Shown here: positions 1 to 9,123 of the stretch, piece by piece | Numbering within the stretch: position 1 is the stretch's first letter | Layout of the letters: each line of letters starts with the position of its first letter | Assembly (NCBI RefSeq): GCF_900143015.1 | Contig: NZ_FSRT01000002.1 | Span: 496,001 to 560,000 of the forward strand | Direction of reading: 5' to 3' | DNA: 64,000 nucleotides | DNA from: Fibrobacter sp. UWB11 | GTDB taxonomy: Bacteria > Fibrobacterota > Fibrobacteria > Fibrobacterales > Fibrobacteraceae | The notes under the pieces: model-generated | Database searches by the model: none | The model's input: the letters and a program-made list of their open reading frames with translations, nothing else | Told to the model about the DNA's origin: nothing | Translations under genes and position numbers: made by a program

Positions 1-331
1 GAATATGCTCCATGCTGCAGGCGTCCTTGTCAGCAATAGCTTCGGAAACGCCCAGACGGATCAAAAAACCCTTCAAAAGAATATGGCGGTTCAGCACATC
101 GGCAGCCGCCTTACGCCCTTCTTCGGTGAGTTCCACACCGCTATAGGGTTCCTGAGTCACAAGGCCCAGCTTTTTAAGTTCAAGAATCGCTTTTGCCACA
201 GAAGGCATCTTCACAGAAAGGGCGGCGGCAATATCCTTGACACGGGCAATCCCGTTCGCCAAGCGAAGCATGTGCACCATTTCCAAGTAGTCTTCGAGAC
301 TCTGGCTGAGCTTCACGTGATTGTTTTCCAT
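1..331 (-). CDS. DtxR/MntR-family metal-dependent repressor (N-terminal part, cut by window edge)
   Basis: The reverse strand opens with ATG at 331 and reads through to base 1 without a stop, so only about 110 N-terminal residues are visible. They contain a winged-helix region (residues about 8-65, with LSQSLEDYLEMVHML and MPSVAKAILELKKLGLV) followed by a dimerisation/metal-binding helix ending in DKDACSMEHI, the D-x-C-x-x-E-H ligand signature of DtxR, IdeR and MntR. Such proteins bind Mn(II) or Fe(II) and repress metal uptake genes. Three palindromic boxes lie 40-87 bp upstream of the start, which suggests autoregulation. Whether the metal is iron or manganese cannot be told from this fragment. 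Confidence 0.85.
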   Translation of the reverse strand, partial: MENNHVKLSQSLEDYLEMVHMLRLANGIARVKDIAAALSVKMPSVAKAILELKKLGLVTQEPYSGVELTEEGRKAAADVLNRHILLKGFLIRLGVSEAIADKDACSMEHI

Positions 332-370
332 ATTTGATGATCCTTTAAACGTTAACGTCGCCTAATTTTA

Positions 371-418
371 TTAGACAAGACTAAAATTAGTAAGCCTAGG
401 CTAATTAGTCAAGGCTAA
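371..418. promoter_or_regulatory. Three tandem DtxR/MntR-like operator boxes
   Basis: Three 14-bp elements fit TTAGNCNNGNCTAA: TTAGACAAGACTAA (371-384), TAAGCCTAGGCTAA (391-404, one mismatch) and TTAGTCAAGGCTAA (405-418). Each has dyad symmetry and the last two abut. They resemble the DtxR/IdeR box core (TTAGG..AGCCTAA). They lie between the divergent repressor gene (start 331) and xpt (start 587), much nearer the repressor, so they are probably its own operator. The assignment rests on sequence pattern and position. Confidence 0.6.
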
Positions 419-586
419 ACTTTTATAATTTTTTACTATTACCCTAGCAAAAGCCCCGCTATAACGGGCGTAAATCCTTATCTTTTACATATATATGGAG
501 AATTTGACCATTTCTAAGGAAATTTGGGCATCCCCTTATTAATATGCGGTCTTTGCAAAAAATTTGCCTTTTGCTAGATTTCAAAC

Positions 587-1168
587 ATGAACTTTCTTGA
601 GCAGAAAATCCTTGCCGATGGCGTCGTCAAGCCCGGCAACGTTCTTAAGGTTGACAGTTTCCTGAACCATCAAATTGATATTCGCCTGATGCACAAAATC
701 GGCGAAGAGTTCAAGCGTCGTTTTGCCGATGTTGAGTTCAACAAGGTTCTCACCATCGAAGCTAGCGGCATCGCCATCGCGGCATTTATCGCCTATCTAA
801 ACGATGTTCCGGTCGTTTTCGCAAAGAAAGGTCAGACCGTCAACAGCACCGACGATAAATACGTGGCAAAGGCCTACTCTTTCACGCACAAAAAATTCAA
901 CGATATTTTCGTTTCGCGCCCGTACCTCAAGCCGACCGACAAGATTCTGATTGTTGACGACTTCCTTGCGGATGGTGAAGCAAGCAAGGCGCTTATCGAT
1001 CTCGTGAAGCAAGCAGGCGCCGAACTCGTCGGTGTCGGCATCGCCATCGAAAAGGGCATGCAGCCCGGTGGCGCAAAGCTCCGTGCTGCAGGCATACGCC
1101 TGGAATCCATAGCCATCGTCGATAGCATGGACCCCGAAACCGGATTTATCAAGTTCCGCGAACAATAA
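587..1168 (+). CDS. xpt: Xanthine phosphoribosyltransferase
   Basis: This 193-residue protein matches the usual length of Xpt (about 194). It converts xanthine and PRPP to XMP in purine salvage. The PRPP-binding loop is ILIVDDFLADGEASKAL (residues about 121-137), with the acidic pair D124-D125 typical of phosphoribosyltransferases. The N-terminal MNFLEQKILADGVVKPGNVLK and the IEASGIAIAA segment are also typical of Xpt. A purine permease follows 93 bp downstream, as in the xpt-pbuX operon of Bacillus. I found no purine riboswitch in the leader. Confidence 0.95.
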   Translation: MNFLEQKILADGVVKPGNVLKVDSFLNHQIDIRLMHKIGEEFKRRFADVEFNKVLTIEASGIAIAAFIAYLNDVPVVFAKKGQTVNSTDDKYVAKAYSFTHKKFNDIFVSRPYLKPTDKILIVDDFLADGEASKALIDLVKQAGAELVGVGIAIEKGMQPGGAKLRAAGIRLESIAIVDSMDPETGFIKFREQ

Positions 1169-1210
1169 AATCATAGATTGCTTCGCCCCATTCGGGGCTC
1201 GCAATGACGA
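1169..1210. repeat. Dispersed palindromic repeat inside the xpt-permease operon
   Basis: The element begins AATCATAGATTGCTTCG, has a hairpin core GCCCC-ATTC-GGGGC, and ends CGCAATGACG. A second copy with a different hairpin core lies at 6165-6207. It sits in the 93-bp gap between xpt and the permease gene. Confidence 0.7.
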
Positions 1211-1261
1211 AATAAAACATTCAAAGTTCGCAATGGCAAAACAAAGCATTTAAGGTGAAGC

Positions 1262-2572
1262 ATGAAGACTTCGGACAACATTTATCAACTTGACGGACGC
1301 GTTCCGCTTTTGCAGGCGATACCTTTCGGCTTACAGCATGTACTCGCCATGTTCGTGAGCAACATTACCCCCATCATCATCCTTGCAAATGTTGTCGGGA
1401 TCGAAAAGGGCATCACCGCTTCGCTTATCCAAAATTGCATGATTATCGCGAGCATCGGCACACTCATCCAGCTCTACCCCATCTGGAAAATCGGTTCCAG
1501 GCTCCCTATCGTAATGGGCATCAGCTTTACGTTTCTCTCCGTTTCCATTGCAATCGGCACTACGCAAGGCATGGGAACGCTCATGGGAGCGGTTATCGTT
1601 GGCGGTATTGTCGAAGGTTTGCTCGGTCTTTGCGCTAAATACTGGCTCAAGCTCATCCCGCACATCGTTGCGGCCACGGTCGTCACATCCATCGGATTTT
1701 CGCTTTTGCCCATCGGCGCAAACTCATTTGCCGGCGGCCAAGGCGCCGCTGACTTCGGTTCCGCACAGAACTGGATTGTTGGTAGCGTCACACTCCTCAC
1801 TTGCTTGCTCACGCAGATTTTTGCAAAAGGATTCCTGCGTTCACTCTCCGTTTTGGTTGGCCTCATCGTGGGTTACGTTCTCGCACTTTGCATGGGCATG
1901 GTTGATTTCTCCGGACTTGCCAACAGCAGCATTATCGCGCTCCCGAAGATTCTCCCGTTCACTCCGGAATTCCACCTCGGTGCAATCCTCTCCGTTGTCG
2001 CGATTTACCTTGTCTCCGCTACAGAAACAGTCGGTGACTCCAGCGCCCTTTGCAGCGGTGCCCTCAAGCGCCAGATCCACAAAGTCGAAATGGGAGGCGC
2101 CATCAGCTGTGACGGCTTCGTAAGCACCATCTCCGGCCTCTTCGGTTGCACACCGATTACGTCCTTCAGCCAGAACGTTGGTCTCGCTTCACTCTCCGGC
2201 GTCGTGAACCGCTTTGCCATTGCGACAAGCGCAGGCATCATGCTCCTCGGCGGCCTCTTCCCGCCTATCGGCACGCTCCTCACGACCATCCCGCAAGCTG
2301 TTCTCGGCGGCTGCACCATCATGATGTTCGGCTCCATCCTCTTCGCCGGTTTCGGCATGATCGCCAAGAGCGGATTCTCGCAGCGCAACATGATTATCGT
2401 CAGCATGTCGCTCAGCGTGGGCCTCGGCTTTACTTCGGCCTCCAAGATGTTCCAAATCTTCCCGCAAACCATCCAGACCATCTTCGCAGAAAACTGCGTG
2501 GCCGTCGTATTCCTCCTCGCCGTAGCATTGAACCTGGTGCTCCCCAAAGAGAAAGAAGAACAAACAAAATAA
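1262..2572 (+). CDS. Xanthine/uracil-family (NCS2) purine permease
   Basis: This 436-residue polytopic membrane protein belongs to the nucleobase:cation symporter-2 family. It has about 12-14 hydrophobic segments, an early QHVLAMFVSNITPI segment, and the family signature around residues 260-300 (SATETVGDSSAL followed by CDGFVSTISGLFG). It probably imports xanthine or a related purine by proton symport, feeding the Xpt reaction encoded just upstream. The start is supported by AAGGTGAAGC before the ATG. Substrate is inferred from the neighbour; PbuX or UraA/PucK-like specificities cannot be separated by eye. Confidence 0.88.
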   Translation: MKTSDNIYQLDGRVPLLQAIPFGLQHVLAMFVSNITPIIILANVVGIEKGITASLIQNCMIIASIGTLIQLYPIWKIGSRLPIVMGISFTFLSVSIAIGTTQGMGTLMGAVIVGGIVEGLLGLCAKYWLKLIPHIVAATVVTSIGFSLLPIGANSFAGGQGAADFGSAQNWIVGSVTLLTCLLTQIFAKGFLRSLSVLVGLIVGYVLALCMGMVDFSGLANSSIIALPKILPFTPEFHLGAILSVVAIYLVSATETVGDSSALCSGALKRQIHKVEMGGAISCDGFVSTISGLFGCTPITSFSQNVGLASLSGVVNRFAIATSAGIMLLGGLFPPIGTLLTTIPQAVLGGCTIMMFGSILFAGFGMIAKSGFSQRNMIIVSMSLSVGLGFTSASKMFQIFPQTIQTIFAENCVAVVFLLAVALNLVLPKEKEEQTK

Positions 2573-2660
2573 AGCCGCTCTCGATTATAAGAAAAAACTA
2601 TACCAAGTTACCTTTCCTCTGCAATATTTTCTATTTTCAAAAACTGGAAAGGTAGTCTAT

Positions 2661-3470
2661 ATGAACATTTTAAAAAAAAGCTTTTTCTCAAACGCAATCG
2701 CATTTGCTACAGCGGCAGTCCTTGCCGTAGGTAGCGTTTCGCAGGCACAAGCAAAGAACACAGATAGCGAAGACATTCGAATCGTCAAAGTAGATGACAG
2801 CAATTTCGAAAAAGAAATTCTGCACTCCAAGACACCGGTCATCCTTGAAATTTCATCGACCAGCTGCCCTCCGTGTCTCGTGATGATTCCGACTCTCATT
2901 GGCATCGCCAAGAACTACCGCGACATCAAAGTGGCCTCCGTCGGCATTGACGAGCCCGGCATAGACAAAATAAAGAACACACTCCCAATCCAAGCATTCC
3001 CTACATTTTTCCTCATCAAAAACGGACAAATCGTAAACCGTCTCGTCGGCGTTGTTAAAGAAGAACAACTCTTGCAGGCGCTCGATTACACGCCCAAAGC
3101 CGTCAAGCAGCAAGCCAAGAAGCCTGCGAAAAAGACCGGCAAAGACAGAAATCTTGTCTGCAAAGTAAACGGTCAATTTCATGGACTCAAAAACCTCGTC
3201 ACAATTTCATTCGTATTCGGCGACACCGAAATCAAAAATGTCGACATCGTTACAGACGTATTCGTTCCACCAGAGATGTACGACAAGCGCGAAGAAATGA
3301 TGGCACACATACAAGCAAGCGGCAAAGGCGAAGTCACCCCGACCATGGCCGGATTCCAAATGCACATCGACAACGATTGCCGCTTTATGAAAGCGATGGA
3401 CATGAAACGCACATCCACCTATGGCGAAATGCGCGCCGGTCTCGAGCTGCAAGGTTTTAAGTGCGAATAA
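2661..3470 (+). CDS. Secreted thioredoxin-fold protein with CPPC active site
   Basis: Residues 1-31 form a Sec signal peptide ending near VSQAQA. A thioredoxin domain follows (about residues 40-145), with the redox motif CPPC in SSTSCPPCLVMIP and the cis-proline in IQAFPTFFLIKNGQ. A Lys-rich linker (about 147-165) leads to an unrecognised C-terminal domain of about 100 residues with three cysteines. The protein should act in the envelope as a disulfide reductase or isomerase, or hold a metal-dependent partner. The gene is monocistronic, with a terminator just downstream. Confidence 0.85.
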   Translation: MNILKKSFFSNAIAFATAAVLAVGSVSQAQAKNTDSEDIRIVKVDDSNFEKEILHSKTPVILEISSTSCPPCLVMIPTLIGIAKNYRDIKVASVGIDEPGIDKIKNTLPIQAFPTFFLIKNGQIVNRLVGVVKEEQLLQALDYTPKAVKQQAKKPAKKTGKDRNLVCKVNGQFHGLKNLVTISFVFGDTEIKNVDIVTDVFVPPEMYDKREEMMAHIQASGKGEVTPTMAGFQMHIDNDCRFMKAMDMKRTSTYGEMRAGLELQGFKCE

Positions 3471-3492
3471 GTGTGGAGTAAGAAATTAAGGA

Positions 3493-3520
3493 AGGCGTTG
3501 CCATCGGCAACGCCTAATTT
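3493..3520 (+). terminator. Rho-independent terminator of the thioredoxin-like gene
   Basis: A perfect 10-bp stem AGGCGTTGCC/GGCAACGCCT with a 3-nt loop is followed by AATTTTC, about 20 bp after the stop codon. Confidence 0.8.
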
Positions 3521-3618
3521 TCGCATAAGATATCAAAAAGCTATCTTTGCAGAGTCCGTTTAGCTAGATGTGAAATTTTCGCTGATTCCTGTCTGTTAAG
3601 CGGATTTTTTATTTGATT

Positions 3619-3789
3619 TCACCATTGTCTTTGATTACTCGTTATATGCCAGCCGCCGCCTTCGGGACAACGATAAACGTGCATTGTAATGCCCGTTACA
3701 AACCGACGTTCACTAGCAACCGCATTTGCATCATATTCGGTAAGATAAAGATTCTTTCTCTTACCGTCTTTACCACAACAAGTACACAT
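3619..3789 (-). CDS. Small Cys-rich protein (56 aa), possible zinc-binding
   Basis: This reverse-strand ORF encodes 56 residues starting MCTCCGKDGKRKNLYL and ending with a CPEGGGWHITS segment. The N-terminal C-x-C-C and the later C...H are spaced like a small zinc-ribbon. GGAGG lies 13 bases before the ATG, inside the end of the upstream ORF, and only 2 nt separate that ORF's stop from this start, so translation is probably coupled. The GWHITS ending resembles small proteins of mobile elements, but I do not recognise a named family. The gene is below usual length cut-offs and easily missed. Confidence 0.65.
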   Translation of the reverse strand: MCTCCGKDGKRKNLYLTEYDANAVASERRFVTGITMHVYRCPEGGGWHITSNQRQW

Positions 3790-3791
3790 GG

Positions 3792-3923
3792 CTATTTACC
3801 TCCATTTCTCGTCCTTGTTTCTTGAATCTGCCTGCCACGATTTCCTTGGACCTTGTCCCAGGTTATATTCGTTCCACGCGTACCCCAGTTTCCGTTTTTC
3901 TGATCACTTTCATTATTAGGCAT
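3792..3923 (-). CDS. Small Gly/Arg/Asn-rich protein (43 aa)
   Basis: This reverse-strand ORF begins MPNNESDQKNGNWGTRG and ends RNGGK. It is hydrophilic with two Trp and many Gly/Arg/Asn, and has no predicted helix core or membrane segment. GAGG lies 9 nt before the ATG. Its stop is 2 nt from the start of the Cys-rich ORF, so the two form a small operon downstream of the terminator at 3978-4010. No function is recognised. Confidence 0.55.
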   Translation of the reverse strand: MPNNESDQKNGNWGTRGTNITWDKVQGNRGRQIQETRTRNGGK

Positions 3924-3977
3924 AATTGTTTTCCTCTTTTTTCACCTTAGGCGGAATTGCCCTTGATGCAAAACAAA

Positions 3978-4010
3978 AATACCTTGTTCGCTTTTGAAGA
4001 ACAAGGTATT
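3978..4010 (-). terminator. Terminator of the 518-aa orphan gene
   Basis: A perfect 12-bp stem AATACCTTGTTC/GAACAAGGTATT with a 9-nt loop is followed on the minus strand by TTTTTGTTTT. It lies about 100 bp past the stop at 4107. Confidence 0.75.
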
Positions 4011-4106
4011 CGAGTCGATAGAAATTTTCAAAAAAAAGGGGTAAAAGAAAAAAAGAGGGGATAGAGGAAAAATGTGAAAAAAAACGGGGGTATATGATGA
4101 ACGAAA

Positions 4107-5663
4107 CTAGACTAATCGTCGAACAATATCCTCCACTACCTTTTGCATTTCCCTTGGAGAAGTTTGTAGTTCACGCATGTCAAAATGAGTAAGTAAGCCA
4201 ACTCCCGATTTTTGAACAGAAAGTACTGCAGAGAGAGAAATGCCTGCATCTCCCATTATTTTTAAGATGTTGATTTTGGGGCCAAGAAGATCACGCTTGA
4301 GACCTTCTCTATAGTCCGCATCAACATAACCCTTTTCGCTCATAGCATCAAAAATATCAAAGATACTTTCTGGAATTTGTTCCGTAGATTTTATTTCCGG
4401 AATTTTTATTTTGCCTAAGTTAGAAATAGATTTAACCTTTTCCGTATTTACCCCTAATGCGCCTAAGGTATCAGCAATGTATCTTGGAACTTCTTGAACT
4501 GATTTTATTTCTGGGATTCTTGAAACGTCAAAGCAAGAAACAAGTTTTGTCGTTAATGATTCGTAATTATCACCCTGCTCTATTGGAATAGGATTAGAAA
4601 ATTGCGTCATTAAGCGTTCAATATCAATTTTAGGAGCTTTCTTACCATAAAGTTCTTTTTCGCTCGACTCAGACATTTTTCCTGAAATATTCTTCCTTTT
4701 CGCTTCTTCAACTTCTTCTTTTGACGTCAATTTTAGTTTGCAGATACGCCGCCAAGTTTCATGCGCTATGCATTCCAAAGTACTTCTTTCTTTTTTTACA
4801 TAAAGCAATCGAAGTAGCTGTACGTTATAGTATCGACCTAAGTAGAATAAATTTTTCAACGGAACGCGAAAACCTTTGACGTCTCCAGTTTTTTCAGAGG
4901 AAACATTACCAAAGGCAACAAACATTTCCTTGAAGAAAATTGATTTATTTTCCTCGCTAAGTTTGGCAAAATCAACTTTATCCAATTGTTCTTTAAACCA
5001 CTCACGAACATTATGTAATTCATCCGATGGGGAATCTATATAGTTTTTTATTGTTTCGAACTTTTGATTATGGTTCTCAAGCCATTCCCTATTATAGTCA
5101 CATGGGGTGTCTTCTCTATCGTATGGATAATTAAAGAAGAACCTTTTAAAAAACTCTACAGACTCTATTCTTCTGTATTTGTATATAAAGGACGAAAACG
5201 TCCGAACGAATATAAATTGTTCAATTAAATATTGAAGCAGTTTTTTATCATCTGAAGAAAAATCCTTTGAATACAAGCAACGATTTACATTTTCAAATAA
5301 TTTAAGACATTTGAGTTCTGATTCAAATAAAGATTGCTTTAATTCGCTCGGATTTGATGGTGTTGAGGAGACCTTAAAGAAAGTACGATAGCAAAAATCA
5401 AAAATCTTTTTTGAAAGAGAACTTCTTTTTTTCGTTTCTTCTGGAGAGATGATTTGTGGATCAAATTTTTCAAACTTTATAAAATCAATAAATGATTCAA
5501 CGACAGCCTTATGAGCGTGTTCTATTGATTGAATTTCTTCAAATTTTGTTTTGAAGAAGAAAAAGAATTGTGCATGAAATCCCATATTTTTCAATATGGA
5601 ATCGTAAGCGTTAAAAAATTCAATACAACAAGGCTCTTTATATTTTTTGAACATAGAACGCAA
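4107..5663 (-). CDS. Hypothetical protein, 518 aa, AT-rich orphan
   Basis: No family is recognised. The protein is Lys/Glu/Phe-rich and mostly helical in appearance, with no signal peptide or clear membrane segment. The N-terminal half carries aromatic clusters, including a run of five Phe near residue 35. The C-terminal third contains two repeated segments: SRIPEIKSVQEVPRYIADTL, and IPEIKSTEQIPESIFDIF about 40 residues later. Base composition is visibly more AT-rich than the flanking housekeeping genes, and the gene stands alone with its own terminator. Both suggest horizontal acquisition. Confidence 0.6.
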   Translation of the reverse strand: MRSMFKKYKEPCCIEFFNAYDSILKNMGFHAQFFFFFKTKFEEIQSIEHAHKAVVESFIDFIKFEKFDPQIISPEETKKRSSLSKKIFDFCYRTFFKVSSTPSNPSELKQSLFESELKCLKLFENVNRCLYSKDFSSDDKKLLQYLIEQFIFVRTFSSFIYKYRRIESVEFFKRFFFNYPYDREDTPCDYNREWLENHNQKFETIKNYIDSPSDELHNVREWFKEQLDKVDFAKLSEENKSIFFKEMFVAFGNVSSEKTGDVKGFRVPLKNLFYLGRYYNVQLLRLLYVKKERSTLECIAHETWRRICKLKLTSKEEVEEAKRKNISGKMSESSEKELYGKKAPKIDIERLMTQFSNPIPIEQGDNYESLTTKLVSCFDVSRIPEIKSVQEVPRYIADTLGALGVNTEKVKSISNLGKIKIPEIKSTEQIPESIFDIFDAMSEKGYVDADYREGLKRDLLGPKINILKIMGDAGISLSAVLSVQKSGVGLLTHFDMRELQTSPREMQKVVEDIVRRLV

Positions 5664-5814
5664 TATACTTAATCCGTATGTTATAGAACAAGCGATTAAG
5701 GTTAAAAGAGTCGTTTATCATAAGCCCGAACGTTATAGGGCTAGAGCGAGGAGCACATTTAGGGGTTAAAACGACCAAAAATTTCGCTTTTTCGAAACAA
5801 AACAATCAAACAGT

Positions 5815-5979
5815 TTACAACCCCTCGGCTTCACGGGCCCACAGGTCATCCAAATCAGGGTGTTCCTTACGGAATCGCCTTAGCGCTTTATGGATTTCCC
5901 AATTTAAGTTCAGACCCTCAGTTTGGCACTTGGGTTTCAGTTCGTTATACAGTTCCTTCACTTTTTCTTCGAGTGTCAT
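5815..5979 (-). CDS. Small hypothetical protein (54 aa)
   Basis: The ATG at 5979 is preferred over the longer reading (start 6033) because AAGGAG sits 6 nt upstream. The protein begins MTLEEKVKELYNEL and ends DLDDLWAREAEGL, charged and helical, with HKALRRFRKEHPDL in the middle. No family is recognised. It could be a small DNA-associated or antitoxin-like protein, but nothing adjacent on the same strand supports a toxin partner. Confidence 0.5.
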   Translation of the reverse strand: MTLEEKVKELYNELKPKCQTEGLNLNWEIHKALRRFRKEHPDLDDLWAREAEGL

Positions 5980-6079
5980 ATTAGCTCCTTGTTTGAGCAT
6001 AATATATGAAAACAATATGACAAATATTGTCACATTAAAAACTGTGATAAAGATACTATAAAAAAGGGTGCATACAAAT

Positions 6080-6105
6080 AGACCGCAGCGAATAAGCTAC
6101 GGTCT
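6080..6105 (-). terminator. Probable leuS terminator
   Basis: On the minus strand AGACCGTAGC and GCTGCGGTCT form a 10-bp stem with one G-U pair and a 6-nt loop, followed by ATTTGT. It lies about 250 bp beyond the leuS stop, after the repeat cluster. Confidence 0.5.
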
Positions 6106-6115
6106 TCTTGTAAAT

Positions 6116-6356
6116 CACTGGATCCTTCGACTTCGGCGCGATGTGCCTCCGCTCAGGATGACATAATCATAGATTGCTTCGTCGCCTTTCGGCTCCTCGC
6201 AATGACGTAATTCTAGTTGCGACTTCGTCGCAGTAGCCTGCGCCTCGGCAATGGACTCGCAAGCGATTCCGCTGCACTCGGCTTGCGGCTACTTCACCAC
6301 AATGTTCACGAGTTTGCCCGGAACCACCCCGGAACAAGTCCGGGGCAGGCTCAATA
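6116..6356. repeat. Cluster of dispersed intergenic repeats downstream of leuS
   Basis: This 240-bp non-coding stretch contains several repeat types. One is CACTGGATCCTTCGACTTCG...CTCAGGATGACA (6116-6163), related to 62196-62229. A second is the AATCATAGATTGCTTCG...CGCAATGACG element (6165-6207), related to 1169-1210. A third, at 6325-6356, has CCCCGGA...TCCGGGG. No gene is visible. Confidence 0.7.
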
Positions 6357-9050
6357 TTATGCCGGCTTGACAACGATATTGACCAACTTACCCGGCACAA
6401 CAATCGACTTGACAACCTGCATACCCTTGGTAAATTCCTTGACGCGATCGTTGTCAAGTGCAAGCTTTTCCAAAGCAGCCTTGTCCAAGTCCTTGGCGAC
6501 AGATGCCTTCGCGCGGACCTTGCCGTTCACCTGGAACACGACTTCCACGGTGTTTTCCACAGCCTTGGAGTGGTCGGCTTCGGGCCAGGCGACGTTCGTG
6601 AGCGATTCGTTGTGGCCGAGGATGCTCCACATTTCTTCGGCGATGTGCGGGGCAAACGGGTGCAACAACTTGACGAAGGTTTCGCACGGTTCGCGGTAGC
6701 GCTTGTCCATCTTCATCATTTCGTTGTTGAAGATCATCAGCTGGCTAATCGCGGTGTTGAAGTTCATGTTTTCGATGTCGCTCGTGACCTTGATGACGGT
6801 CTGGTGCATCACCTTCTCGATTGTCTCGGGAGCAGTTTCGTCAACGAACACCGGGGCTTCATCGCTGTCGCCGACAACAGAACGCCAGGCGCGGCCGAGG
6901 AAGCGGTTCATGCCTTCAATGCCCTTGGTCTGCCACGGCTTCACGGCGTCCAGCGGGCCCATGAACATTTCGTACAAACGAAGGCTGTCAGCACCGTAGT
7001 CGCGCACAACGTCATCGGGGTTCACGACGTTCTTGAGGGACTTACTCATCTTCGCCACGATCTGCTTGAGTTCGATGTCAGTACCCTTCTTGAAGTACTT
7101 GCCGTTCTTTTCTTCGACTTCGTCAGTCGGGACCTTGGAGCCAGCGGCATCTTCGTATGCAAAGGCAAGAATCATGCCCTGGTTGAAGAGCTTCTGGAAC
7201 GGTTCGTCGGTAGAGACGAGGCCGAGATCGAACAAAACCTTGTGCCAGAAACGGCTGTAGAGCAAGTGAAGCACGGCGTGTTCGGCACCACCCACATAGA
7301 GGTCCACCGGCATCCAGTACTTTTCAAGTTCCTTTGCCACAAATGCGTCGCCGTTGCAAGCGTCGATGTAGCGGAGGTAATACCAGCAAGAACCTGCCCA
7401 CTGCGGCATGGTGTTCGTTTCGCGGATACCCTTGCGGCCGTTCTTGTCCGTAACCTGGAGCCATTCGGTGGCGTTTGCGAGCGGGGACTGTCCGCCGTCA
7501 CCCGGCTTGTAGTCCTTGAGTTCCGGCAAGAGCACCGGAAGTTCGGCATCGTCCACCGTAGAGATTTCGCCATCTTCCCAGTGGATAATCGGGAACGGTT
7601 CACCCCAGTAGCGCTGACGGCTGAAGAGCCAGTCGCGGAGCTTGTAGTTCACGGTAGCCTTACCGATCTTGTTGGCTTCGAGCCATTCGATGACCTTGGC
7701 GATACCCTGCTTCTTGTTGAGACCGTTCAGGCAGAGCGTTGCATTTTCGCTGTTGATGTAGGTGCCGTCGGCAGCCCAGCAAGCGTCCCCTGCAAGGACC
7801 TTCGGGCGAACGTCTTCGGGGCAGCTTGCATCCGGTTCCATGATGCAGATCACCGGGAGGTTGAACTTCTTTGCAAAGTCAAAGTCGCGAGTATCGTGAG
7901 CCGGCACAGCCATGATAGCGCCAGTGCCATAGCCCGTCAAAACGTAGTCAGCAACCCACACCGGAATCTTCGTGCCAGTGAGCGGGTTCACAGCGTAAGA
8001 ACCAGTAAACACGCCGGTCTTTTCCTTGGCGAGTTCGGTACGGTCAAGATCGCTCTTCAAGGCGGCGGCGTGCACGTATTCTTCCACGGCGGCCTTCTGT
8101 TCGGCAGTCGTGAGTTCCGGCACCATAGCGTGTTCCGGGGCGACGACCATGTAGGTTGCACCGAACAGCGTATCGCAACGGGTTGTGTAAACGCGGAGCT
8201 TCTTTTCTGTCGGCTTGCCGTTAGCGTCGGCAATCGGGAAATCCACTTCGGCACCGTAGCTCTTGCCGATCCAGTTCTTCTGCATGTCCTTCACGCCCTG
8301 CGGCCAGTCGAGTTTGTCGAGGCCCTTCAAGAGGCGGTCGCCATAATGCGGGATACGCATGAGCCACTGCTTGAGGTTACGGCGTTCGACTTCCTTGGTA
8401 CCGCACTTTTCGTGAGAACCGTCGTTCAAAACTTCTTCGTTAGCGCAGACAATCTTGCAGTGCTTGCACCACCACACCTGTGCATCGGCGTAATAAGCGA
8501 GGCGTTTGCCATCGCGGTACTTGCGGACTTCGTCCTTGCCCTTGGCTTCTACATCGGCCGGGATCGGGAGTTCTTCAATCGGGCGGCCCTTCTGCTGGTC
8601 TTCATCGAACCAGGTGCCGTAAAGGCGCTTGAAAATCCACTGCGTCCACTTGTAATACTTCGGGTCGGTGGTGTTGACTTCCTTGTTCCAGTCGTAAGAA
8701 AGACCGAGGCGCTTGATCTGGCGGCGGAAATTGTCGCAGTTCTTCTTGGTGGTAATGGCCGGGTGCGTACCGGTCTGAATGGCGTACTGTTCAGCGGGGA
8801 GGCCGAAAGCGTCCCAACCCATCGGGTGAAGCACATTGAAACCGCGGCTGCGCTTATAGCGGCAAATGATATCCGTTGCAGTGTAACCTTCCGGGTGGCC
8901 CACATGGAGGCCAGCACCACTCGGGTACGGGAACATATCCAAGCAGTAATACTTCGGCTTGGACTTGTCTTCGCCAGTCTTAAACGTCTGATGTTCTTCC
9001 CAGTAGGCTTGCCACTTGGTTTCGATTTCTTGCGGATTATACTTTGCCAT
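6357..9050 (-). CDS. leuS: Leucyl-tRNA synthetase
   Basis: This 897-residue class I aminoacyl-tRNA synthetase charges tRNA-Leu. The HIGH-type motif is in [19 protein letters not shown] (residues about 39-57) and the KMSKS motif in [14 protein letters not shown] (about 672-685). The editing (CP1) domain lies between, with [13 protein letters not shown] and [15 protein letters not shown]. The C-terminal tRNA-binding region ends near residue 897. Length fits the family. The ATG is preceded by AGAGGA. It is a housekeeping gene with no operon partner. Confidence 0.97.
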   Translation of the reverse strand: MAKYNPQEIETKWQAYWEEHQTFKTGEDKSKPKYYCLDMFPYPSGAGLHVGHPEGYTATDIICRYKRSRGFNVLHPMGWDAFGLPAEQYAIQTGTHPAITTKKNCDNFRRQIKRLGLSYDWNKEVNTTDPKYYKWTQWIFKRLYGTWFDEDQQKGRPIEELPIPADVEAKGKDEVRKYRDGKRLAYYADAQVWWCKHCKIVCANEEVLNDGSHEKCGTKEVERRNLKQWLMRIPHYGDRLLKGLDKLDWPQGVKDMQKNWIGKSYGAEVDFPIADANGKPTEKKLRVYTTRCDTLFGATYMVVAPEHAMVPELTTAEQKAAVEEYVHAAALKSDLDRTELAKEKTGVFTGSYAVNPLTGTKIPVWVADYVLTGYGTGAIMAVPAHDTRDFDFAKKFNLPVICIMEPDASCPEDVRPKVLAGDACWAADGTYINSENATLCLNGLNKKQGIAKVIEWLEANKIGKATVNYKLRDWLFSRQRYWGEPFPIIHWEDGEISTVDDAELPVLLPELKDYKPGDGGQSPLANATEWLQVTDKNGRKGIRETNTMPQWAGSCWYYLRYIDACNGDAFVAKELEKYWMPVDLYVGGAEHAVLHLLYSRFWHKVLFDLGLVSTDEPFQKLFNQGMILAFAYEDAAGSKVPTDEVEEKNGKYFKKGTDIELKQIVAKMSKSLKNVVNPDDVVRDYGADSLRLYEMFMGPLDAVKPWQTKGIEGMNRFLGRAWRSVVGDSDEAPVFVDETAPETIEKVMHQTVIKVTSDIENMNFNTAISQLMIFNNEMMKMDKRYREPCETFVKLLHPFAPHIAEEMWSILGHNESLTNVAWPEADHSKAVENTVEVVFQVNGKVRAKASVAKDLDKAALEKLALDNDRVKEFTKGMQVVKSIVVPGKLVNIVVKPA

Positions 9051-9123
9051 TATTTATTCCTCTAACGCCACAGCGAAACCGCCGCGACCTCATTAAATTT
9101 CGAGGCAAAATTTAGAAAAATAT

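Noticed and set aside
440-586. Purine riboswitch before xpt
   Set aside because: The conserved junction and loop sequences of the purine aptamer are not present.
6570-9065. Long 831-codon open frame opposite leuS, and a 348-codon frame at 13152-14198
   Set aside because: They are antisense shadows of leuS and of the membrane/spermidine-synthase gene, caused by codon bias. They have no domains or ribosome sites.
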